Assembly (NCBI RefSeq): GCF_024868665.1
Contig: NC_079891.1
Coordinates: forward strand, 11,713,910-11,777,909
Reading direction: 5' to 3'
Source: Triplophysa rosa
Lineage: Eukaryota; Chordata; Actinopteri; Cypriniformes; Nemacheilidae
Length of the DNA: 64,000 nucleotides
Made by a program: the position numbers and the translations under genes. How positions within the stretch are numbered: position 1 is the stretch's first letter; each line of letters opens with the position of its first letter. The notes under the pieces were generated by a model, which saw only the letters and a list, made by a program, of their open reading frames with translations, searched no databases and had not been told where the DNA came from. This document shows positions 54,841 to 64,000 of the stretch, piece by piece.

Positions 54841-55823
54841 TGTAGTGCTTTTTTTGCAATGTTCCAAGTGTTTCAATGCCGCTTTACAGGAAAAACACAG
54901 GAGGAAAATAAGTGTAACTTAAGAAAAGGAACTGATGTAAACGGGCTTCTGCAATTTTGAACATAATTACTATATAGGGAATGGCAGATTTTTTAATATT
55001 ATTTTCGAAGATTTAAGCTCATGAAACTATTCCAATATTCGTTTATGTAAATGTAGTTTATGAGGACACAGAATTTGAATTATTATGGTTTTATCGCGCT
55101 CGCTTTTGCTTTTCCTGGGCAGCAACGTAGCCGGGCATGCATTTCTGGATTAAGTGTAAATAAGATAACGGACTTGGAACGTTATTAACATGACAAATTA
55201 CAAAAACGTACTCTGTTACTAACGTAACCTCGGTTCCCTGAGATACGGGAACGAGTACTGCCTAGCAGGACGCTATGGGGAAAACTTATTTTTCTCCGAT
55301 GACTGAAGCGTTACAATAACGCAGTGAATACTGCACGGCCATTGGTGCTTGCAAAGTAAAACTTTGAGCCAATGGCAGCGAAGCTGCACGGACCTATGGC
55401 GATGGTGCCCGCCAAAATGGGCGGGGCTTATGGCTATATAAGCAGACACATCACCGTAGGGTCCTCAGGTTACTTCGACTGAAGCGACGACCATATGCAG
55501 CTTGTAAGCACGGCCAGGAATGCAGTACTCGTTCCAGTATCTCAGGGAACCGAGGTTACGTTAGTAACCAAGTACGTTCCGTATCGACACTTCACTCGTA
55601 CTGCATAGCAGGACGCTATAGGGAACCAGTATAATCCTGCCGTGCTACAAGTGGAACGAAAACATCATATAATCCTGAAGCCATGGCTCAAGGATAGGTA
55701 TGAGGCAGAGAATCCTGCGGAAGGCGGAAAAGCCAAGCTAATAGGTGGCCTAATCCAGTTAATCGTCCCAGTAGTGTGCTAGGTGCTGGTGTGGTTGAGG
55801 GAAACCACAGCCCAGCAGTAGTC

Positions 55824-56929
55824 TTAAGCAGAAAGGACCCGGGCCTGTAAGGCCGGAACGTCCAGACTGCAGAATCTTGTAAATGTGGAAGGCGAAGCCC
55901 AGCAGGCCGCCGCACAAATATCCGCTATGGAGACTCCGCTAGACCATGCCCAGGAAGAGGCGACACCTCTAGTAGAATGGGCTCTAACTCCCGTGGGGCA
56001 TAGAAGGCCCAAGGAAGTGTATGCCAGCGCGATAGCCTCAACTATCCATTTAGATAGTCTATGCTTCGTGACCGGAGACCCTCTGGTGCGGTTGCCAAAG
56101 CAGACAAAAAGCTGTTCCGACCTCCTGAATGGGGCGGAACGCTCAGTGTAGATCTTAAGCGCTCTGACTGGACAGAGCAGATTCAGCTCCTGGTCCTGCT
56201 CGGAGGAGGGGAGCGCAGAAAGTGTCACTACCTGTGCTCTAAATGGAGTAGAGAGCACCTTAGGTACGTAACCATGTCTAGGTTTGAGGACTACCTTAGA
56301 GTTGTCAGGCCCAAACTCAAGACAGGAGGGGCTCACAGAGAGCACCTGTAGATCGCCCACACGTTTTACCGATGCTAATGCTAGCAGCAGAGCGGTTTTA
56401 AGCGTTAAGGGACGGAGGTCCGCAGACTGCAGAGGCTCGAAGGAAGGGCCCTTCAGAGCTCTCAACACCGTGGGCAGATCCCATATGGGAACGGTGAGGG
56501 GACGAGGAGGGCCTAGCCGCCTGGAACCCTTCAAGAAACGAATGACCAAGTCATTCTTTCCCACTCCTTGGCCCGCTATGGGGGCATGAGAAGCTGCAAT
56601 TGCTTCCACATAGTCCAGTCCTTGAGCGTGGAAGGGGAGCGGCCCTTATCCAACAGCTCTTGCAGGAAGGACAGAATTAGTGATATGTCACAGGATTCTA
56701 GGTCTGCGCAACGGGTTGTACACCAGGTGGAGTAGACAGACCACTTGAGGTTATAGAGTCGTCTAGTAGACAGAGCTCTAGCCTGTGATATTGTGTTCAT
56801 GACACTCTCGGGGAGGACCGTAGGCTCCCGTCGAGAGGCCAAAGGTGCAGAGCCCACAGCTCTGGCTGGGGGTGCCAAATCGTGTTGCCTGCCTGAGAGA
56901 GGAGGCCCAGTCTCAAGGGAATAGGCCAC
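55824..56929 (-). pseudogene. DIRS tyrosine recombinase, catalytic Tyr replaced
   Basis: An N-terminal SAM-like part (MNTISQARALSTRRLYNLKW) lies in one frame to about 56,580. A frame change then leads to the catalytic part: first Arg in KRVGDLQVLS, and HSTRGVASSW with the His-x-x-Arg pair. The end motif reads STFTRFCSLDV, whereas related DIRS recombinases have Tyr in TFxRFYxLD, so the nucleophile position is Cys here. This enzyme normally integrates circular DNA copies. Confidence 0.85.
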
Positions 56930-56936
56930 GGGGCTG

Positions 56937-58499
56937 CTAAAGTACCAGGGAGAAAAGGCGTCTTGAGGAGAGGCCTCCCTGGTGATTTATGTAGGACACC
57001 ACTGTCATGCTGTCTGATCGGACTAAGACGTGGCGGTCCCGTAAGACCGGCAGGAAGTGGCGAAGAGCCAGCCATACTGCCTGCATTTCTAGGCAGTTGA
57101 TGTGCAGGCCCTTTTCCTGAATCGACCAGTGGCCGAAGGCCGGTGTGCCATCACACAGAGCCCCCCCAACCCGTTTTGGAGGCGTCTGTTGTGACCACCT
57201 TTCGTCTGCATGTGGTGCCCAGGGGCACACCCTGCTCCAAGCAAAGAGGATTCCTCCATGGGGCTAGAGCTGTTACACAGACCTGATCCACCCAGATGCG
57301 TAGGCGTCCGAGACGCCAAGCGCGAGGGGGAACTCTCGGTTTCAGCCAGTATTGCAGCGGACGCATCCGAAGAATGCCCAACTGCAGTACTTGAGACGCG
57401 GAGGCCATGAGACCCAGCATCTTCTGAAACGCCTTGAGGGGGCGTGACGCTCCGGGCGTAAAAGAGGCCGCGAGCTGCTGAATGGCTAGGGCACGGTCTG
57501 GTGCGATTCTGGCCGTAGACGGTTCGAATCGAAAACCGCCCCCAGGAACGAAATCCGTTGGCTGGGGGACAGAGCGCTTTTGGCAAGGTGGATTCTGAGC
57601 CCCAGGCATTCCAGGTGACTGAGGAGGAGGGACCTGTGGCACCTTAGCTCTTCCTCTGACTGTGCTAGAACAAGCCAGTCGTCGAGGTAGTTCAGAATGC
57701 GGATTCCCGTCTGCCTGAGAGGGGATAGAGCCGCGTCCATGCACTTCGTGAAAGTGCGAGGAGCTAGAGACAGTCCAAATGGAAGGACCATGTATTGATA
57801 TGCAACCCCTTCGTAGGCGAATCTCAAGAATCGTCTGTGATGGGGGGCTATCTGGATGTGGAAGTATGCGTCTTTCAGATCCAGGGAGAAGAACCAGGCC
57901 CCTGGGTATATTTGCGAGAGGACCTGTTTCAGTGTAATCATTATGAAACGCCTTTTCATAAGGGCGCGGTTCAGATGTCTGAGATCGAGGATGGGGCGGA
58001 GACTGCCATCCTTTTTGGGTACGAGGAAGTAGCGGCTGTAGAAGCCCGACACGGTTTGATCTGGAGGAACCAGTTCTATGGCTCCTTTGTCCAATAAGTT
58101 CCCCAACTCCGTGCGTAGAACGTGTGAATTCGCACTCTGGACTCGGGTGGTGATCATCCCGCGGAAACACGGGAGTCTGCGAGCAAACTGGAGTGAATAT
58201 CCTCGAGATATTATTCCCATTACCCAATCCGATATTCCGGGGATGGCCCGCCAGGCCTCGGACCATATGGCAAGGGGTTGAATGCATTGGGGAGGTATGC
58301 CGCATTTCGGGGGCTTGACTCCTGTGGAGAGTGGAAGAGGAAGGTTGCTCTTTTTCTGACAATGTTTGTGTTTTATATAAGTGCCCGCTATAACAGCGGT
58401 GGGTTGTGCGGGCGTTAGAACAGACCCGGTATTCACATTGTGGAACAAAAACACATTTTCGCCGGCACCTGGAACAGAACGGGGTGTTTGGGCGTACAA
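56937..58499 (-). pseudogene. DIRS reverse transcriptase and RNase H, frameshifted
   Basis: The RT has FLVPKKDGSLRPILDLRHLN, FFSLDLKDAYFHI (catalytic Asp), VLPFGLSLAPRTFTKCMDAA and NYLDDWLVLAQS (YLDD box). The frame changes near 57,490 and continues to RNase H with VTTDASKTGWGG, then again near 57,170 into KGLHINCLEMQAVWLALRHF and VLVRSDSMTVVSYINHQGG. The motifs themselves are intact, so decay is mainly by indels. Confidence 0.88.
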
Positions 58500-58709
58500 A
58501 AGAGCCTTCTTTGAAGGAGGTCCAGCCGCAGCGAGACACGGTCCCTTCCTCTTCCTTTCCTCGGTCTCAGGATGGTGCCTGAGGCGCAGGGTCCAGCGTG
58601 ATCTTTGGCCGGGGTCCCTGATGCTGAGGGTGGGGGAAACATCTCCCGGAGCGAGATCGTTGATGCGTCTCAGCTCCTGTTACCTTCTGGGCAGCGGGGG
58701 GCGTGGCCT

Positions 58710-60026
58710 TCACCGGCTGCTGAGTTGGTGCTGGCTTGGGCGAGCCGACGCAGGTCTGGACCCAGGTCTCTTGGGCAGGAAGTGCTTCATGGCCCGCGAA
58801 GATTTCTGCGCTGCGGTGAAGCGTTCCGCAAAACCCTCCACTGCTGGTCCGAAGAGGCCGGCAGCGGATATTGGAGCATCGAGGAAGGGGACCTTGTCTG
58901 CTTCCTTGATCTCTGTGAGCGTCAGCCACAGATGGCGCTCGAGCACCACGAGACTGGCCATCGATCTGCCTATCGCCTGGGCCGTGGCCTTGGTGGCGCG
59001 TAGGGCGAGATCCGTCGCGCTCTGCAGTTCTTTGAAGGGCGCGATATCTGTACCGGACACGTCCATGCCCTGGAGGAGTTTGGCCTGGTACACTTGAAGC
59101 ACTGCCATGGAATGCAATGCTGAAGCCGCTTGGCCGGCGGATGAGAATGCGCGTCCAGCGAGGGCCGAGGTGGTTTTGCACGGCTTAGAGGGATGGGCCG
59201 CTTTTGCCGTCCAACCGATGGCAGACACAGATGTGCGGCCACCGACTCATCCAGGGGAGACAGCTTCTCATATCCTTTTTCCTCCGCGCCGTCAACCAAG
59301 GTGAGAGCAGAGGAAGAAGAGGGTCGTAGATGGGCTGAGTAGGGAGCGCGCCATGACCTGGTGAGTTCATCGTGAACCTCCGGGAAGAACGGTGAAGTTC
59401 GCTGACGAGGGGCTTGGCGGCGCCCCGGCAGGAACCATTCGTCCAGGCGGCTGCGAGCGGGTTCCTCCGGAGAGGACCACTCTAAGCCCAGCTCCTCCAC
59501 AGCCTTAGTAAGGACCCGAAAAAGCTCGGAATCCAGACCCGGGGCGGGGTCGAAAACCGAGCCCGACAGCTCCTCCCCGTCTGAAGCCGCTAACGACATG
59601 CTGTCGTCTTCCTCGAATTCGCTTCCGCCAAACGAGACCACGCCGGCGGACGCTGGTCTGCCTGGGAAAAAAACGAACCGGCGAATTTTCTCTCTGTGGA
59701 GAAGGCGAGGCACGCTGAGGGGACGTGAGCTCGTGCTTCCCCGAGCGCTTAGTTCCTCTACCCCGCTGCTTCGTCTCCGTAGAGTGAAGCGGGAGGGATC
59801 GAGAAGCAGATTCGCTCTCTGAGAAGAAAGCTATCCGCGAGTGCAGAGAGGAGAGACTCATGCTCTCGCAATGAGGGCATTCCGTCTCTCTGAGTGCGTC
59901 TTGAGCATGGGAATCTCCCAAGCATGAGACGCACTCGCCGTGACCATCAGCGGCGTGCAGGGATATCCCACACGAATGACAGTGACGGCGCGGCATTTGC
60001 AACAACGCCGCAGGAAATTTGCTCAT
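58710..60026 (-). pseudogene. DIRS gag-like gene, frameshifted
   Basis: It starts MSKFPAALLQMPRRHCHSCG at 60026 with CHSC, CVSC and CPHC Cys pairs typical of fish DIRS gag N-termini. The frame shifts near 59,680 into a Ser/Glu-rich part (GGSEFEEDDSMSLAASDGEE), then near 59,230 into SSAGQAASALHSMAVLQVYQ and a basic, Pro-rich end. Gag would bind and package element RNA. The related fragment at 47244-47615 shows the same AGxAASALHxMA core. Confidence 0.75.
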
Positions 60027-60434
60027 GGAAATTTGCTGTTTTAGAGCTTGCCAAATGGCGGCAGGGAACAGGAACCAGCGCTGCTGAGAAACCAGCGAAT
60101 CGCTGAGCAGAGAGGTCCAGTCCGCTGCGATGCTTTTCCGACGGCGAAGCTATCAGTCCAAGTAGCGAGGTAGAAGTCGTCGCTGAAGGAGAAAAAATCT
60201 GAGGACCCTACGGTGATGTGTCTGCTTATATAGCCATAAGCCCCGCCCATTTTGGCAGGCACCATCGCCATAGGTCCGTGAAGCTTCGCTGCCATTGGCT
60301 CAAAGTTTTACTTTGCAAGCACCAATGGCCGTGCAGTATTCACTGCATTATTGTAAAGCTTCAGTCATCGGAGAAAAATGAGTTTTCCCCATAGCGTCCT
60401 GCTACGCAGTACGAGTGAAGTATCAATAGGGAAC

Positions 60435-61579
60435 TGTTTTTGTTTTACTATGGGACCTCCAACCACCGTAGGCTACAGCACATATAAATCCATTGATGTC
60501 GTTTTCTATGTCATTTCTATCTCCATGTCTGTTTGGTTTTGATCTGTAGCCTATTATATAAAAAAAACTAGTAGCATAAAAGCACGTTGTGTTGAACAAA
60601 TCAATAGAAAACTCTTTAGACTTTAACACCAGAACAAGAAGCAAAACCTGTAGTGCAGAAAATGTTATTTATTTATGATGCGCTCTGGAAAAAAACCAGA
60701 AAATAATAATTATTCATGAAAATTGTATGGGCTACATATTGTTCGGATTTTATTGCTAAACTGTTTCTGATTTTTAAGATTAATCATTATATCAGTATTA
60801 ATGATGATTAATACTAGGCCATTTAGGGGATGCATTATGTATTTCTCGTTATTTTAATTTGAAAAACGGGAAATTTGCCACCCGTTGTTTTGGAGAGTTA
60901 CACGATATTGCAACAGCGCGTGTTATTTATACGCATTTCATTCATGAGAATGGGCTTGTTTTACAGTGGTTGATTAAACATTTCATTTACAAGTTAATTG
61001 AATATAACGGGCACACAAGGAATCTAAGAATGCGTTATTCCAGGTCCGCAAAAGCCAAACGCGGGACTGGTTATAACCCAGACATCCCTGCCTGCAAACT
61101 AATTTCAGGGATGTAGTAGCCCCTAACCCCACACGTGATGTGTCATGCAGCGCGGATCAAGCGCACAGTCGTCTCTTTTTTTATTATAAATGCCATGAAC
61201 ATGAATGCACATCAGAAGTTATGTTTAAATTGCACGGTTTACTGAAATATAGTCCGTATGTCATCAGTTAAAAATGTAGAGAGCAGCATTAGCTAAAAAA
61301 TGTTTATTGTATTACATACAGTATATTTCAAACAATTTCATTCCAGAAACCACATAAACAGGTTTATTTCGCCACCAAAATACTTTTAAATGGAATATGG
61401 GGAAAATGCACATTCATTCTTTCTGGTAAAGGGTAGCCCTAAAACTTGATTTTTCATTATATGAATGAAACGTAAGATTAATTCAATTACCAAAATAGGC
61501 CTAAGATATCGAAACTTATTGCAAGTAATGAATTGGATTTTTTAGTCACCGCAATGGCAAAATGACACAGTTCCCACTA
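60435..61579. other. AT-rich gene-free stretch
   Basis: No coding motif or bounded repeat was recognised. Short frames at 60,859-61,116 lack any family signature. Confidence 0.4.
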
Positions 61580-62402
61580 CACTGTAAAAAATGACACAGC
61601 TATTTACTTTAAAAAATTAAGGTAACAGTATTACACAAAATATTTTTAAGTACTTTAAAGCATATTTTTAACGCAATATTCCACAAATAAATCAAGTAAA
61701 ATTACCTAAAATATTTAAGCACGTCACATGATAAACTTTAAAAAAATCAAGAAGAAACTAATTTGAGCATTGGAGATAACTTCTTGATCTTTTTTAACTT
61801 CAGTTTAACATTTATTATCGTTTATAACATATGTGATGTACAAGTAAGCTGAGAGTTGACTCAGTACTGACATTAGCAGCATTACTGTTCACTGAGTGAA
61901 AAAACAAACAGCTTGAGCTCTCCCACAACCTAAGCACAAGCACCACTCTACTGAAAGATGGTAACCACGAAACTCAGAAATACAAACAGAATATCTTCTA
62001 AATCTTAAAGACAACTAAACAATAAACACTATCAAGTCTTTCATTTTATTCTAAAGCACATAAAATAGCACCTTTTCACAAAAATGACTCTCCTAATGCT
62101 GTCGCATGCAGAGCATGCTGGTAACTCTAAATTCACTGCTCGGTTAGGGAAATTAACTTAAATAATTCATGTAGTTCCACACAAAATAATTAAATAAAGA
62201 TCCTTTATACAATTTTAAGTGGGTTGAACAAGATAAAATTAAGTTGAATTCACTCAATTATTTGTGCATTTAGAATTCCAAGATATTTCTATAATTTTAG
62301 CTTAAATTTTGTTTAAAAAAATAAGAACACAATTGTATTAAGTCAAGCTTACTCAATTAATTTCATGAAATCTACTACGACACAGAATCATTTTTTACAG
62401 TG
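61580..62402. mobile_element. 823-bp MITE, CACTGTAAAAAA ends, TA duplication
   Basis: The left end is TA|CACTGTAAAAAATGACACAG and the right end in reverse complement TA|CACTGTAAAAAATGATTCTG. The body is AT-rich with no frame of note. Same terminal type as 29168-29392 and the start of the repeat at 72. Confidence 0.85.
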
Positions 62403-63029
62403 TAGCTAATCTCACTTGCATGGCGCGAAATCTACTGGTATTTCCCCAAACATAAACACAGGGCACATATTTATAAAAAGTTATAGAAATTTTCTTAAGG
62501 ATAGTGATTGAAGTGCCAAAAAAATCTTTGTAAAAGTATGACTTGTAGGAGACCTTTTCAAGAAGTGAAGCAGTAACCAAAATCAATGTAAAACATTCAA
62601 AGGTAAACAATTATTGGCCAAGTCAAATTTACGTCAAACATATAATGACAATTTATAAATGTAAACTCCATTTGACATCAACCCATTTAAAGATAAGTCA
62701 GTAAAATAACTTGCATAGATTACTAACTTTACTACATTAATAAATGTCATAAACTGACATTCAAATTTACATTAAATCAAGCAATGTTTCAATTCCAATT
62801 ATACATTGCCTAGTAGCTGACTGTGAGTCTTGGATTTTACTTGTGTTTTATTTTCTGCGCATCTTATATTCTGAGTCTGATGTTCTCTGTGCGTGTCTGC
62901 CTGGTCCTCGACCCACTGTACCTGTGGTTAACCTTCTTAACTTATCCTGAAACATACAGCATTCAAGTACATTGAAACATAACATGCACAAAATTAAGAG
63001 AGACAATGAATAAATGAGTTTTACAGTGT
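62403..63029. other. AT-rich gene-free stretch
   Basis: Nothing recognisable on either strand. Confidence 0.4.
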
Positions 63030-63225
63030 GAATGATCTGGGCCGCATTTCCCAAAACCTTCTTAACGCTACGTCGTTCTTAAGTTATACCTTACCGTTAA
63101 TATGTGTTTCCCGAAACGTTCTTAGTTAAGTATACCTTCTGTAAGTTATACGTTCGGAAGGTTGGTCTGGAGCACTCTTAGCTATACCTTAACACTGTTA
63201 AGAGTACATCCCGCTAGTGGCCACA
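63030..63225. mobile_element. MITE-type repeat (TTTCCCRAAACGTTCTTA)
   Basis: GCATTTCCCAAAACCTTCTTAACGC and TGTTTCCCGAAACGTTCTTA repeats with TAACACTGTTAAGAGTACATC resemble a Harbinger-type MITE common in fish. Ends are approximate. Confidence 0.55.
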
Positions 63226-64000
63226 GTGGAAAAAAGCTTCTTTACATCGCAGTCTTTACAAATAAAACTCTGAACTTAAAAAAACCATTATGTTGACATG
63301 TTTTCATGCAATAATTGTCTTTACACTTATGGTTGTTAGCTTTTTAAGGATATTATCTAAATCAGGTGCATCAGCTGGCAACCCAAACAATTTTGAGTAT
63401 ATTTTAAGAGAAAGATTGTGAAATAAAGTTTAGTCAAATTGCATTTTTTTTGGCTAAATCAAAGACGGCGCCAACCGCGGAGCATTTTAGTGCATTTAAA
63501 CCTTGAAAACCTGGCTACACTTTATGCTGCAATTATAATGATAGAAAAATTAACCTGCCACGGCAGCAAATAGCTTTTGGATCGTGTTGGTCTAACTTTG
63601 GCAAATACAAAGCCCCTAAATGCAGCTCTTTTTTCCTGCTATAGCTGTTGATTATGTGCCGGGTTCTGCGCTTTTGTTGAGTAAATAATAACACTATAGC
63701 AACATATATGATAATATAAATAAGGGGTTCCCAAACACAGGTATAATCAAAGGTAGGCTATCTCATGGCACACCTTTTAAATAGAAAATAGGGAAACAAC
63801 ACACATTCACTCACTTTACTTTTTCTTTTTCTTGTCATGAATGAATATGTTTCATTTCAATATCAAAATACCTCATTGTAGGGCTGCACAATAATGGCAT
63901 ACTTGTTAATCTCATTCCCTTGATATTGTAAGTGTGACCAGGGATTTAGATTTACCACTCGGAACACATTTAACGGGTTCAATTTTCATTTGTGGTTTAC
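63226..64000. other. AT-rich gene-free end of window
   Basis: No gene or repeat boundary was recognised to the end of the window. Confidence 0.4.

Larger units (their letters stand above)
55205..60434 (-). mobile_element. DIRS-like retrotransposon, nearly full length, decayed
   Basis: The 5.2-kb element has inverted terminal repeats at about 55248-55470 and 60201-60423 (GGACGCTATGGGGAAAACTT inward to CACATCACCGTAGGGTCCTC). An internal complementary region at about 55531-55627 has halves that are reverse complements of the two outer ends, the DIRS1-type architecture for circular replication. Gene order on the minus strand is gag, reverse transcriptase/RNase H, tyrosine recombinase. There are no integrase or direct LTRs, as expected. 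Frame changes occur in every gene, so it is not autonomous. Confidence 0.92.

Overview
The window looks like vertebrate nuclear DNA from a teleost fish, probably a cyprinid or close relative. The evidence is the mix of repeats: tRNA-headed SINEs with an L2-type tail, hAT elements, a DIRS element, a Gmr1-like Ty3/gypsy element, and MITEs with CACTGTAAAAAA ends. Two single exons look like host-type genes: a cd38-like first exon and a THAP-domain exon. Most long open frames are transposable-element coding sequence or shadows of it. The species cannot be fixed from the sequence alone.

Layout. 1-8.1 kb: a pair of 209-bp direct repeats, a hAT element with a perfect 8-bp target duplication inside a SINE-like repeat, a 139-bp tandem array and hAT-end sequence. 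8.2-18.8 kb: an endogenous Maverick/Polinton (adintovirus-like) segment. On the minus strand it carries a broken protein-primed DNA polymerase B gene, an FtsK/HerA-type packaging ATPase, a pX-like small basic protein and a 259-aa protein. The last three are intact, and their ends overlap or abut. Further right lies a five-exon minus-strand gene with all introns in phase 1 and a SUMO-interaction-like motif. It is divergent from a broken plus-strand exon, and a TATA-like site serves each direction. No capsid, penton, protease or integrase gene was recognised. Two places here look like assembly joins of alternative haplotypes: a 153-N gap flanked by copies with and without a SINE, and a 1,616-bp duplication separated by one N.

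20-28 kb: nested LTR elements. One LTR element has its 5' LTR split by a hAT element that itself holds a solo LTR. Next to it is a young non-autonomous LTR element with nearly identical LTRs and a Pro/Val/Ser-rich coding minisatellite. 28-38 kb: TIR elements, SINEs, the cd38-like exon 1, the THAP exon and a MITE with a CTCF-like site. 38.9-44.8 kb: tandem repeats, a 100-N gap, a Gmr1-like element with integrase upstream of reverse transcriptase, a GA microsatellite, then a decayed LINE. 45-55 kb: a second THAP fragment, LTR, DIRS and hAT debris and a solo LTR. 55.2-60.4 kb: a nearly full-length, frameshifted DIRS element whose tyrosine recombinase has Cys where the catalytic Tyr is expected. 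60.4-64 kb: AT-rich DNA with two MITEs.

How it fits together. The compact viral-type minus-strand block suggests polycistronic or closely coordinated expression, ending where a plus-strand exon converges on it at about 8.43 kb. Everything else is mainly layered insertion, which gives a relative order of events. All family names come from motifs read by eye; no database search was possible.
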